64,000 bases of DNA, from positions 211,734-275,733 of the forward strand of contig NZ_QKUF01000007.1 in the NCBI RefSeq assembly GCF_003253565.1. The letters run 5' to 3'. This stretch comes from Thermosporothrix hazakensis (GTDB taxonomy: Bacteria; Chloroflexota; Ktedonobacteria; Ktedonobacterales; Ktedonobacteraceae). The translations under genes and the position numbers were made by a program. Positions 16,830 through 24,896 of this stretch are shown here, piece after piece. How positions within the stretch are numbered: the first letter of the stretch is position 1; each line of letters begins with the position of its first letter. The notes below the pieces were generated by a model. The model made no database searches, was not told where the DNA came from, and saw only the letters and a program-made list of their open reading frames with translations.

Positions 16830-17597
16830 TTAGATGTGCATTGACATTCCGCCATCAACACTCAAGATCTGCCCGGTAATATAGCTGGCCTGTGGCAGGC
16901 AAAGGAAGCAGACTGCTACTGCTATTTCGTCAGCTGAGCCGAAACGTTTTAAGGGGATCGCGTCAATCATCGCCTGCTGTTGTTGCTCGTTCAGCTTGGA
17001 TGAAAGTTCTGTGGGTACATATCCGGGAGCGACAGCATTTACCGTAATATTTCGGCTTGCCATTTCGCGGGCTGTGCTCAGGGTCAGGGCAATCATTCCA
17101 GCTTTAGAGGCGGCATAGTTCGCTTGCCCGGCCTGGCCGAGGAGACCAGAAACAGAGCTGATATTCACGATACGGCCCCAACGTGCCTTCATCATGCCCC
17201 GCAGTGCTGCCCGGGTGCAGAGGAACGCAGAGCGCAGGTTTGTGTCAATGACTTGCTCGAAATCGGCCAGAGACATCTGTAAGACGAGCTTATCATTGGT
17301 GGTACCTGCATTGTTTACAAGGATGGCAATAGGACCGAGTTCTTTCTGTGCCGTATTAAAGAGACGAAGAACATCCTCTTCCTGGCTGACATCTGCCTGT
17401 ACGGTAATACAACGGCGTCCGAGTGCTTCAATGCTGGCCTTTGTTTCCTCTGCGGCCTGTGCCTTGCTGCGATAGTTCACGACGATATCTGCACCGGCTT
17501 TTGCTAGGTGAAGCGCTGTTGCACGTCCAATGCCCTGACCGCTTCCTGTTACCAGGGCGATTTTTCCTGCAAGTGGTAGTTCTTGTTCATTTCCCAT
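16830..17597 (-). CDS. fabG: 3-oxoacyl-ACP reductase family protein (short-chain dehydrogenase)
   Basis: This NADPH-dependent reductase of 255 residues shows the complete short-chain dehydrogenase signature: TGSGQGIG cofactor loop near residue 17, NNAG near 96, and the catalytic serine-tyrosine-lysine set in NISSVSG and YAASKAG. The C-terminal ITGQILSVDGGM matches FabG closely. In fatty-acid synthesis FabG reduces 3-oxoacyl-ACP, but no other fab gene is adjacent, so polyhydroxyalkanoate or another ketoreductase role remains possible. Confidence 0.85.
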   Translation of the reverse strand: MGNEQELPLAGKIALVTGSGQGIGRATALHLAKAGADIVVNYRSKAQAAEETKASIEALGRRCITVQADVSQEEDVLRLFNTAQKELGPIAILVNNAGTTNDKLVLQMSLADFEQVIDTNLRSAFLCTRAALRGMMKARWGRIVNISSVSGLLGQAGQANYAASKAGMIALTLSTAREMASRNITVNAVAPGYVPTELSSKLNEQQQQAMIDAIPLKRFGSADEIAVAVCFLCLPQASYITGQILSVDGGMSMHI

Positions 17598-17708
17598 GCT
17601 AGTTTATCCTCTGGTTTTTTTTATGTTGTCCTGGTATTGCAGGGGTAACTTAAACAAGTGTAACATTAAACCGCACTGACTTCCATCCCTTTTCCTTGAA
17701 AAGAGAAA

Positions 17709-17744
17709 GAGGGCGCAGGACTTTTCTTTGTCCTTTGCGCTCTC
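17709..17744 (-). terminator. Terminator of the pentapeptide-repeat gene
   Basis: On the minus strand an imperfect stem (GAGAGCGC..GGAC with GTCC..GCGC..CTC) is followed by a T/C-rich tract. Confidence 0.65.
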
Positions 17745-17794
17745 TTGTATTGTGGTCAGAGGAGATTTGCATTCCTTGAAGTGTGTCGGGAGCG

Positions 17795-19159
17795 TTATGC
17801 CTTGCTCTTTTTAGCGGTGTTGCGCTCTTTGGTTTCCCCGGGCGTGTTGACAAAGACAGCCTGACGCTGCTCCTCAGAGAGGTTGGCCTTTTCAAGATCG
17901 AGCAGGCTGCTATCAGAAAGGAGTGGCGACAGCGCCGACTCTGTATCCCCCGGGGTCTCGTCATATTCGGTGAGATCGGGAAGCAGGTCGTTCTGCAAGG
18001 GTGAAAGCTGTTTCACGATGGGAGCCTGTTCGGTGCTTTTCGGCTCGGGCTCTGTTGCTTGCTGCTGCTCTTCTGGCTCAACGGCTGCGGGCAGGCCTGT
18101 AATAGGATCAAGTGGAGTAGCGGCGTTCAGAAGCGCTTCAAGCTCTTTGACAATATCAAAGTTTTCGGCATCCTCTGCGGATTGTGCTTCGTTGCGATCT
18201 TCTGAGGATGAGGGTGCTGGGGTTGGCTCCGGGGCAGACTTTTTCTGCTCTTCTTTCGTAACGGACTGTCCGAGGTCAGAAGAGGGAAGTGCTGATTGCG
18301 GGATTGGTGTATTGAGCGCGGGCGTTTTCTGTGAAGGCGTGACACTGGTCAGCTTCTGGGAAGGACGAACAGCTTTGATCCCGGTGAGGGTGGTGCCGTT
18401 CTCCTCATCCTCATCCAGCAGTTCTGAAAGCGTATGCTCGTCATAAATAGCGCTCTGAAGCTGTTCCCGCGACAGATTACGTGCCTGGAGCAGGTTTGCC
18501 CCGCGCAGGTCGGCCTTATACAGATCGGTGGTCAAGAAGTTCGCTTTCACCAGCTTTGCACCACGGAGATCCGCATAGGTCAGGTTGGCCCCGGAAAGGT
18601 CTGCGCCAGAAAGGTCCGCGTTTTCAAGCCGTGCACATGAGAGGTCGGCCATAAAGAATTTTGTTTCGGTAAGCTTCGTATCTCGTAGATCGCAATGCCC
18701 AAGATAGCGCGAACTGAGGTCTCTTTGAGAGAGGTTCGCACCGCGCAGGGCGATAGGCGGTATGCGTGGTTCAGGCTTTTCTGTGCGGGCTGTATCCTTC
18801 ACAGGAAGTGGCACATCCTCGATACGAGGAATGCGTCCCATTTCATATTCTGCTCGGGCCTGGGTGATTGCCTTTTCAAATCTGGCCTGTAGCTGTTTTT
18901 TCGTTACCTCGTTCTCTTTTTGTTGCAGGTGCCACTCTTCCTGTATACGCTGTGTACGCGTCAGGACGGTTCGCTCAAGCTCTGCAAAAAGCTGCTGATG
19001 CTTTTCCTGCCATTGCTGGATACGAGCCTCTTGTGCATTTTTCCAACTTTGCTGTTGTGCCTGAATATTATCCGCTGTCCGTTGGAAGAGCTTGTATGCA
19101 GCGGCAAGAACCACAAGGTTCACTACGAGAACGATTCCCCCAACTATCACCATTTCCAT
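17795..19159 (-). CDS. Membrane-anchored pentapeptide-repeat protein
   Basis: The 454-residue protein has an N-terminal membrane segment (VIVGGIVLVVNLVVLAAAY), then a probable coiled coil (about 30-110, rich in Q, E, K). Pentapeptide repeats run from about 140 to 235 with the A(D/N)LxG pattern (ADLSGADLSGANLTYADLRG). A long low-complexity acidic and proline-rich tail follows. The repeats form a right-handed beta-helix in known structures. The function is unknown; the tail might be a protein-interaction region. Downstream terminator and upstream spacing suggest a single-gene unit. Confidence 0.8.
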   Translation of the reverse strand: MEMVIVGGIVLVVNLVVLAAAYKLFQRTADNIQAQQQSWKNAQEARIQQWQEKHQQLFAELERTVLTRTQRIQEEWHLQQKENEVTKKQLQARFEKAITQARAEYEMGRIPRIEDVPLPVKDTARTEKPEPRIPPIALRGANLSQRDLSSRYLGHCDLRDTKLTETKFFMADLSCARLENADLSGADLSGANLTYADLRGAKLVKANFLTTDLYKADLRGANLLQARNLSREQLQSAIYDEHTLSELLDEDEENGTTLTGIKAVRPSQKLTSVTPSQKTPALNTPIPQSALPSSDLGQSVTKEEQKKSAPEPTPAPSSSEDRNEAQSAEDAENFDIVKELEALLNAATPLDPITGLPAAVEPEEQQQATEPEPKSTEQAPIVKQLSPLQNDLLPDLTEYDETPGDTESALSPLLSDSSLLDLEKANLSEEQRQAVFVNTPGETKERNTAKKSKA

Positions 19160-19647
19160 GCTATCGCTCCATTTTTGCTTACTAAAGGATGTACTTTCTT
19201 CAGGATTTCTGTCATTTTGTGCTAGTTCTTCATATTGGTTATTGAGCTGTTCTGGCTACCGCCCTCGTGAAAGAGAGATGGGTTACGGGGCGACGTTGGA
19301 AAATAGTATATCATTCTGTGTCATTATTCTGTATATCATCTCGCTGCCAGTTTTTCAGGATTCCTGTCTCACGATGGCCTCCATCTGGCGCTCTCCTGTG
19401 TGTTTTCCCTCCTCTTCATGAGCAACAGAGCACTGGCGCTCAACATGCTTTCAGACCTTCTCTCTTTCTGGTCGGCGGTCAACAATGTGCAGGCAAACCA
19501 GCGTACCGAATTGATTGGATAAAGCGGGCATACGATGCGAAAAAACTAAAACCATATTATAATAAACCTGTCTGAAATACCGAATGGGGAATCCCTTTTC
19601 GGTACTATTGGTATACGTTGAAAAATCCGCGAAGGGATAAAGAATAT
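19160..19647. other. Intergenic region with hairpin before the DUF971 gene
   Basis: No gene is supported in this 488-base divergent gap. It contains an inverted repeat TACCGAA/TTCGGTA (19578-19584 and 19598-19604) with an inner GGG/CCC, lying about 45 bases before the DUF971 start. A TATAAT-like sequence lies near 19557 without a clear -35. Confidence 0.5.
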
Positions 19648-19995
19648 ATGATGCAGTACGATCATCCTGTCCCGACCTCTTTTCTGCTTGACGAGGAACA
19701 CCGCTCGTTGATCCTGACATGGAGTGATGAGCATGAAAGTATCCATAGCTGGGAGAAGTTGCGCTGGGCCTGTCCATGCGCCTGGTGTGCCGGTGAGGGT
19801 GGACAGCCGGGAATGCTTCAGAGTCGCCAGAGTTTGAGTGAGGAAGAGACTACGCTGGTTAATCTGGAGCCAGTGGGACGCTATGGGCTGACTCCGGTTT
19901 GGGCTGATGGGCACCGCACAGGGATCTTTACCTACGAGAAGTTGCGGTCGATGTGCGAATGTGACGAATGTCAGAAGAAGACGGCCAAAAAGTAG
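19648..19995 (+). CDS. DUF971-domain protein
   Basis: The protein of about 115 residues matches DUF971, a small zinc-ribbon-like domain also found at the N-terminus of gamma-butyrobetaine hydroxylase. Features are the core LILTWSDEHESIHSWEKLR, the cysteine cluster CPCAWC and a second pair C-E-C-x2-C near the C-terminus, and the GLTPVWADGHRTGIFTYEKL block. The Cys arrangement suggests metal binding. The ATG at 19648 follows AAGGGA; a TTG at 19618 and an ATG at 19651 are possible. In other bacteria DUF971 proteins are linked to Fe-S assembly; that role is only inferred here. Confidence 0.78.
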   Translation: MMQYDHPVPTSFLLDEEHRSLILTWSDEHESIHSWEKLRWACPCAWCAGEGGQPGMLQSRQSLSEEETTLVNLEPVGRYGLTPVWADGHRTGIFTYEKLRSMCECDECQKKTAKK

Positions 19996-20147
19996 CGCTT
20001 CGTTATGAGTGCCTGTGCCAATGCGTTTTACAATCACAGACCCGGTATATATCTCTTGAGGGAGAATGCCCGGCGTTTCTCCCTTTGTAAAGAGGAAGCA
20101 TTGTTGTACTGAAATAGAGAATCATTCGCATCTATTGGAGGGAAACT

Positions 20148-20303
20148 GTGGCAACGCAAGGAAAGCCAACTCCACCAAACAATCTGGCTTCGCGCAGGCG
20201 ATCTTTTTCTGCTACCGGCTTACTGATCCGTCTTCTTATAGCGCTGGTGATCGGTGGTATTTTTGCTCTTGTGCTCTTTGGTTCGGCGGCGGTCTCTCAT
20301 TAG
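20148..20303 (+). CDS. Small single-span membrane protein (51 residues)
   Basis: A GTG start follows the strong ribosome site GGAGGG and encodes 51 residues ending at TAG 20301-20303. The N-terminal part is polar and basic (MATQGKPTPPN...ASRRRS), and residues about 24-46 form one hydrophobic helix (LLIRLLIALVIGGIFALVLF). The positive residues before the helix predict a cytoplasmic N-terminus. A terminator follows at 20426. No family is recognised. Confidence 0.65.
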   Translation: MATQGKPTPPNNLASRRRSFSATGLLIRLLIALVIGGIFALVLFGSAAVSH

Positions 20304-20624
20304 TAGAGGGAGCAATGAACGAATGTCGGATAGACAGGAGTTTTGGTTCCGCTGTTGGAGCCATTGTATCCGTCAATAAGTGTATCGACAGGAGGCATCT
20401 ATTCCTGTCGATGCGCTTGCCAGGTGGAAGGGCGGTGTAAGGTGTACCTCTTCCTTTTTTCTCTCCATATGCAGTCCTATCAGGCTAAAGGGATGACAGG
20501 AAACCGCTTCTGTGGCATACAATGATACTCAGGGATTGTGAAGCCCTGTTTTGAGAAAAAGAGACCAGACAATCCACGCTACTTGTGGCGTTTCCAGTGG
20601 TGTGAAAGGAGTGAAATAGAGAAC
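20304..20624. other. Intergenic region with a perfect hairpin and a terminator
   Basis: A 9-bp perfect inverted repeat ATCGACAGG/CCTGTCGAT lies at 20384-20412. The terminator at 20426-20460 follows it. Open frames here lack ribosome sites and are not supported. Confidence 0.5.
20426..20460 (+). terminator. Terminator after the small membrane protein gene
   Basis: GGAAG and CTTCC with an inner GGT/ACC form a stem that is followed by six T. Confidence 0.65.
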
Positions 20625-21290
20625 GTGGGTTTTGCGGATACGTTTGTCACGGAGGATATTCAGCAGTTACGGCGTCGTTTGCTTTTCCATCCCCTCTGGC
20701 AACAGATAGAGGATGGCACGCTTGACGTAGAGCGGCTGCGGCTTTTCGCGCTTCAAGATTGGTGGCTTGTGCGGGAGGCCTATCGTCTCGATGCGCTGGC
20801 GATTGCCTCAGCCCCCGATTTAGAGCTTCAGGAGATGTTGATTCAGAAGCTTCTGCCTAAAGTTGGTGGTTATACCCTGTTGCTGCGGTTTGGCGAAGCA
20901 ATCGGGCTCACGCGCAAGGATTTTGAGCAGGTTGAGCCTCTGGCTGGCTGTATGGCATTGACCAATTTCTTCTACTGGATGCTTGCCTATGGCTCAGCCG
21001 CTGAGAAGCTAGCGGCGGTGAGCGCGAGTGAGGATATCTTTGTCCAGATTTGTGCTCGAATTGGTCCTGCTTTGATGCGCCACTATGGTTTGACGGCGGA
21101 TGATGTCGCATTCTTTACGGTGCATGATGAGATCGGGAAGCAGGTCACGCCGATTGATGATGTCCTGCTCGGTCGTTTCAAGACGCCAGAGGAGCGGCGT
21201 GAAGTGGTACGAGCTGTACGCCTCAGTCATGAATATGAATTGATGTTCTACGATACCGTGCTTGCAACGCCGGTCACGCAGAAAGGGTAG
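20625..21290 (+). CDS. TenA/PqqC-like haem-oxygenase-fold protein
   Basis: The protein is about 221 residues, all-helical, and resembles the TENA/THI-4 and PqqC branch of the haem-oxygenase-like fold (FHPLWQQIEDGTLDVERLRL, ALQDWWLVREAYRL, LLPKVGGYTLL). No PQQ or thiamine genes are nearby, so the substrate is open; some relatives are iron-dependent oxidases. A GTG at 20625, preceded by AAAGGA, begins the conserved part and is preferred over the ORF start at 20538. Only two bases separate it from nth, so the two are probably cotranscribed. Confidence 0.7.
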   Translation: MGFADTFVTEDIQQLRRRLLFHPLWQQIEDGTLDVERLRLFALQDWWLVREAYRLDALAIASAPDLELQEMLIQKLLPKVGGYTLLLRFGEAIGLTRKDFEQVEPLAGCMALTNFFYWMLAYGSAAEKLAAVSASEDIFVQICARIGPALMRHYGLTADDVAFFTVHDEIGKQVTPIDDVLLGRFKTPEERREVVRAVRLSHEYELMFYDTVLATPVTQKG

Positions 21291-21292
21291 CA

Positions 21293-22018
21293 ATGGACGT
21301 AAAAGAGACGGCCTGGCTGCATTTAGAGCGTGTGTATGACATTCTACTTGCCACCTACGGTGAACCGCCCTGGCGACCCGATATGGATCCGTTAGGAGGG
21401 CTAATCGGCACGATTCTTTCACAGCATACCTCGGATATCAATTCAGGGCGTGCCTATCGCCAACTGGTCGAGAAGTTTCCGACCTGGGAACAGGTGCGTG
21501 ACGCTCCAACCTATGAGGTTGCTGACGCAATACGATGTGGTGGCCTGGCGAATGTGAAAGCGCCTCGCATTCAAAATGCCCTGCATACAATCGGGGAATG
21601 GCAGGAGGCAAAAGGGGGAACGAAGCCGCTGTCTGTGTTTCTGCGGGATGAGCTGTTACAGCAACCGTATGAGGATGCCTGGCGGTATTTGCAGAAAATT
21701 CCCGGGGTTGGCCCTAAAACAGCAGCCTGTGTTATGCTGTTTAATCTGGGATTGCCTCTGATGCCGGTGGACACGCATCTACATCGCCTGACACGACGGC
21801 TCGGCTTTATTGGGCCAAAGGTAAGCGCCAATCAGGCACACCTTATTTTCTTAAAAGTGTTGCCGCCTGAATGGGCGCATACCTTTCATGTTGATCTGAT
21901 CCAGCATGGTCGCACGATTTGTCATGCCCAGCGGCCAAAGTGCTCTTCGTGCCCGCTCTATGCCGAATGCGCTCACGTCGGAAGTGTCGAGCCTCAGGAT
22001 ACGATCTTGCAGGCATAA
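21293..22018 (+). CDS. nth: Endonuclease III (DNA glycosylase/AP lyase)
   Basis: Endonuclease III removes oxidised pyrimidines and cleaves the resulting abasic site. The helix-hairpin-helix IPGVGPKTAACV carries the catalytic lysine, the downstream VDTHLHRLTRRLGF carries the catalytic aspartate, and the C-terminal [4Fe-4S] cluster ligands are spaced C-x6-C-x2-C-x5-C (CHAQRPKCSSCPLYAEC). The 241 residues are slightly longer than E. coli Nth. The start lies two bases after the TenA-like gene. Confidence 0.93.
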   Translation: MDVKETAWLHLERVYDILLATYGEPPWRPDMDPLGGLIGTILSQHTSDINSGRAYRQLVEKFPTWEQVRDAPTYEVADAIRCGGLANVKAPRIQNALHTIGEWQEAKGGTKPLSVFLRDELLQQPYEDAWRYLQKIPGVGPKTAACVMLFNLGLPLMPVDTHLHRLTRRLGFIGPKVSANQAHLIFLKVLPPEWAHTFHVDLIQHGRTICHAQRPKCSSCPLYAECAHVGSVEPQDTILQA

Positions 22019-22146
22019 GGGAAGCACCTGTTTCAGTCATCCGGCGGAGCTCGACGTGCACTTTGATGCAGTGCTAGAATATTCCTCTGGGAGCTGGTTT
22101 CCCGGGCTTGTGTTCTTTTTGATTCTGATTTCAGGAAGTAGAGTGA

Positions 22147-22770
22147 ATGTACCTGGATAAACCTTTACATACGTACCTTGACGATCTGGCGTCCGGTCAG
22201 CCGACGCCGGGCGGCGGTTCTACGGCGGCGTTAAATGGAGCAATGGGAGCCGGATTGGTCTGTATGGTCGCCCGTTTGACGCTTGGAAAAAAAGCATATC
22301 TGGATGTTCAGCAAGAGATAGAAGCGCTTATTCAGCAGGCAGAGGCGCTGCGCTCTCGCTTTCAAAATCTGATACAGGCAGATATTGAGGCGTATGGTCA
22401 TCTTTCTGCCAGCTTTAAACTCCCGAAAGAGACTGCCGAGGAAAAGGCCGCTCGCTCTCGGGCTATTCAGGAGCGGCTCGCTGAGGCTGCACAGGTTCCC
22501 CTTGATGTGGTTGAAAGCGCCGCAACCCTGATGTTGTATTGTTTACGCATTGCCGAGATTGGCAATAAGAATGTCTTAAGCGATGTCGCGACCGCTGCCG
22601 CTCTGGCAAGCTGTGCAGGAACCGGGGGTTCCTACATGGTGAAAATCAATCTGGACTCATTGAAAGATGCGACTCTGGTGCATCAATTGTCGGACCGGCT
22701 TCAACATGCACTGGAACGGATTGCAACAGGCAATCAACAGGTATTGAAAGTAATAGGGGAGAGAGCATAG
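22147..22770 (+). CDS. fchA: Methenyl-tetrahydrofolate cyclohydrolase / cyclodeaminase family protein
   Basis: The protein of 207 residues belongs to the formiminotransferase-cyclodeaminase (FTCD_C) family, whose stand-alone members include FchA, the methenyl-H4folate cyclohydrolase of methylotrophs. The glycine-rich PTPGGGSTAALNGAMGAGL near residue 20 and LSDVATAAALASCAG near 145 are typical. It ends four bases before folD, which lacks the cyclohydrolase lysine, so FchA may hydrolyse the methenyl-H4folate that FolD makes. A cyclodeaminase role is the alternative. AGGAAG precedes the ATG. Confidence 0.85.
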   Translation: MYLDKPLHTYLDDLASGQPTPGGGSTAALNGAMGAGLVCMVARLTLGKKAYLDVQQEIEALIQQAEALRSRFQNLIQADIEAYGHLSASFKLPKETAEEKAARSRAIQERLAEAAQVPLDVVESAATLMLYCLRIAEIGNKNVLSDVATAAALASCAGTGGSYMVKINLDSLKDATLVHQLSDRLQHALERIATGNQQVLKVIGERA

Positions 22771-22774
22771 TTAG

Positions 22775-23668
22775 ATGACTGCAACAACAATTGATGGACG
22801 CGCTTTGGGGAAGGAAATCCGGGCCGAGTTACGAGAGGATGTGCAGCGTTTTGTAGAGGTCAAGGGACGGGCTCCGGGACTGGTGATTGTGCGTGTAGAA
22901 GGTGACCCCGCTTCCGGTGTCTACAGTAAGGCTATTTTGCGCATTGCAAAGGATCTCGGGGTTGAGGCCCGCCTGGAATTGTTGCCCGCCGATATTTCAG
23001 CGGATGAATTACACGCGGCACTGGTGCGCTTGAATCAGGATGTCACGGTGCATGGTGTGATTGTACAGATGCCCTTGCCCGCTCATCTCTCACAGAAGAT
23101 GGTTGCGGAGACGCTCGCAGCAGAAAAGGACATCGATGGGATCAGCCCTTTGAATACCGGAAACCTCTTCCTGGGCTTCCCGAGTTTTGTGCCTTCTACT
23201 GCTGCTGCGGTGATGGAGATTCTTGAGCGCACCAAAACGCCCTTGCAGGGAAAGCGTGTTGTGGTCATTGGGCGCAGTAATGTTGTGGGTAAGCCGCTTT
23301 CGTTGCTCCTCTTACAGAAGAACGCCACTGTTACCGTCTGTCATTCGCGAACGACCAATCTGGTTGAGCTCACGCGTGAGGCTGATGTGCTGATTGCGGC
23401 TGTGGGTCGGCCAAATATGGTAACAGCAGAGATGGTGAAACCCGGAGCAACCGTCATCGACGTGGGTATTAATGCGCTGCCCGAAGGAGGCATTGTCGGT
23501 GACGTAGATTTCGCTTCGGTGGCCGAGGTTGCTGGTGCGGTGACGCCGACTCCCGGAGGTGTTGGCCCACTGACTAATGTGCTGCTCTTAAAACAGTGTA
23601 TTGAGGCCGCATGGAGACAGATCGGCGGACGACCCAGACCCGCTGAACAGGTTTCGCAATCATCGTAG
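22775..23668 (+). CDS. folD: Methylene-tetrahydrofolate dehydrogenase (FolD), cyclohydrolase lysine replaced
   Basis: FolD oxidises methylene-H4folate to methenyl-H4folate with NADP and normally also hydrolyses it to formyl-H4folate. The 297 residues carry VIVQMPLP, the cofactor motif VVVIGRSNVVGKPLSLLL and the C-terminal TPTPGGVGPLT. In the usual catalytic motif Y-x3-K the lysine is replaced: here it reads YSKAI, with the spacing to the following conserved glycine unchanged. Loss of that lysine in studied enzymes abolishes the cyclohydrolase step but can spare the dehydrogenase. The adjacent fchA could supply the missing activity. Confidence 0.93.
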   Translation: MTATTIDGRALGKEIRAELREDVQRFVEVKGRAPGLVIVRVEGDPASGVYSKAILRIAKDLGVEARLELLPADISADELHAALVRLNQDVTVHGVIVQMPLPAHLSQKMVAETLAAEKDIDGISPLNTGNLFLGFPSFVPSTAAAVMEILERTKTPLQGKRVVVIGRSNVVGKPLSLLLLQKNATVTVCHSRTTNLVELTREADVLIAAVGRPNMVTAEMVKPGATVIDVGINALPEGGIVGDVDFASVAEVAGAVTPTPGGVGPLTNVLLLKQCIEAAWRQIGGRPRPAEQVSQSS

Positions 23669-23677
23669 GATGAGCAA

Positions 23678-23717
23678 GGGATCAGGCAGAATATGGCTTC
23701 TGGCTGCTCCCTTTTTT
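23678..23717 (+). terminator. Terminator of fchA-folD
   Basis: The stem GGGA-CAG-CAGAA with matching TTCTG-CTG-TCCC has two single mismatches and a six-base loop, and is followed by six T. Confidence 0.85.
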
Positions 23718-23738
23718 ATTGCCAGGGCTTTTATCGAT

Positions 23739-23945
23739 CAATGACCTCACCTGGAGGAGGGGCTTGTGTCTGGACTCCATTGCAGCTCAGAGAACCGTCG
23801 CAGGTGCTCTGCTTTGGCTTCCTTGTCCGGCACATCAGGGACAAGTGACAACTGCTCCATTCTCGCTCGGCAGGACCGGGCGAGAAGCATTCTCCTTTGA
23901 CGCGTGTGCCAGCTTATGCGCGATCGGCTTCTGCTGCATAGGTTG
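23739..23945 (+). ncRNA. Putative structured RNA with four consecutive stem-loops
   Basis: No protein family is visible in this part of the folD-nudix gap. The stems are CAGAG/CTCTG (23788-23811), CTTGTCC/GGACAAG (23822-23845), TCTCGCTCGG/CCGGGCGAGA with a five-base loop (23861-23885) and CTTATGC/GCATAGG (23913-23942). The last two each contain a T-G pair that would be an A-C mismatch on the other strand, so an RNA read from the plus strand is indicated. The segment begins at an ATGA followed by a purine-rich GGAGGAGGGG stretch. It could be an RNA switch for the nudix gene or a HEARO/omega-RNA-like element; neither is proved. Confidence 0.45.
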
Positions 23946-24046
23946 ATTGTACTGCTGAGAAGAGCGTGTCAAGTATTTTGAAGAGATTTGTATTGTTTGA
24001 GAAGATGCATCTGCTGTTCTCTCTTTGGCTTGCTTGAGCTGCCATT

Positions 24047-24096
24047 GCAGCAGGCCCATGCCTCCCCGGCTTGAAAGTCGTGGGCTTCCTGGGCTG
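24047..24096. mobile_element. Possible IS200/IS605-like end hairpin upstream of the nudix gene
   Basis: GCCCATG (24054-24060) pairs with CGTGGGC (24079-24085), and an outer GCAG/CTGC pairing is possible. On the minus strand the sequence begins GAAGCCCACGACTTTCAAGC, which looks like the subterminal hairpin common at ends of IS200/IS605-group elements. No transposase or TnpB/IscB gene is present. The match is by eye only. Confidence 0.25.
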
Positions 24097-24117
24097 CTTC
24101 TTGTGAAGGAGGAAACC

Positions 24118-24615
24118 ATGACCTCTCTACTGGTTCGACTCTGGCGCCGGCTTAAAATTGGTCCACTTCAATGGTATCTTCTCTGGTTGACGCATTCCAC
24201 TTTTCTGATAGGTGTTTCTGGCGTGATTCTCAATGAGCAGGAGCAGGTGTTGCTGCTGCGTCATCGTTTCTGGAAGCCTGGTTCCTGGGGACTGCCCGGA
24301 GGCTATATGGAAGCAGGTGAGGCACTGGATGAGGCATTGATTCGTGAACTGAAGGAAGAGACCGGTTACACTATTGCCGTGGAGCGCCTGTTGAGGATGG
24401 TGAGCGGCTACAAGCTCCGTGTTGAGGTGACGTTTCTCGCTCGGCTGGTCGGCGGTGAGTTGCATCTTGATTCACGCGAAGTGTTAGAAGCTCGTTTTTT
24501 CGCTCCTGATGAGCTGCCGGCTGGACTGTTGCGTTCGCATCGGCATTTAATCGAGCAGGTAGTACAGGACCCGCAAGCCGGGCCATTTTTGGCACGTTCG
24601 AGATCAGTACAATAA
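24118..24615 (+). CDS. Nudix hydrolase
   Basis: The 165-residue protein hydrolyses a nucleoside diphosphate linked to another group; the substrate is not predictable. The Nudix box G-x5-E-x7-REUxEExGU is complete (GGYMEAGEALDEALIRELKE followed by ETGY), near residue 60. A short hydrophobic stretch (WYLLWLTHSTFLIGVSGVIL) precedes it and belongs mostly to the first strand. The ATG at 24118 follows GAAGGAGG. It stands alone behind the structured gap described at 23739-24096. Confidence 0.88.
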   Translation: MTSLLVRLWRRLKIGPLQWYLLWLTHSTFLIGVSGVILNEQEQVLLLRHRFWKPGSWGLPGGYMEAGEALDEALIRELKEETGYTIAVERLLRMVSGYKLRVEVTFLARLVGGELHLDSREVLEARFFAPDELPAGLLRSHRHLIEQVVQDPQAGPFLARSRSVQ

Positions 24616-24825
24616 ATATGAGAGATGTTGAATTGTTCACTTCTTTTTTGCTACAAAGAGAAGGGGAAACGTATTTCCTGAAGAGAGCATATTCTGGCGG
24701 GAATACTGCTCACGTTTATGCCGTTTGATTCTGTAATTCGCGATTTGTCAGGGGTTTTATGCCGAAATGAAGGGCACCGGAGAAAATATACGGTTTTTAC
24801 CTGATAGTATTCCAGCCTTCGGACC

Positions 24826-24853
24826 TTGACGAATGGCAAAAAATCGCTAAAAT
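24826..24853 (+). promoter_or_regulatory. Sigma-70-type promoter of the hem operon
   Basis: TTGACG and TAAAAT are separated by 16 bases, about 45 bases before hemA. Confidence 0.65.
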
Positions 24854-24896
24854 CTCTATAGACGATTGAAATTTTTATAAGATTTACGAGGTTTCA

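Noticed and set aside
17883..18446. Serine-rich open frame opposite the pentapeptide-repeat gene
   Set aside because: Its low-complexity composition mirrors the acidic tail on the other strand, and no start signal is present.
23899..23910. Twelve-base match (GACGCGTGTGCC) to E. coli 4.5S RNA
   Set aside because: The match is outside the conserved SRP core, and the GGAA tetraloop and asymmetric loop of SRP RNA are absent.
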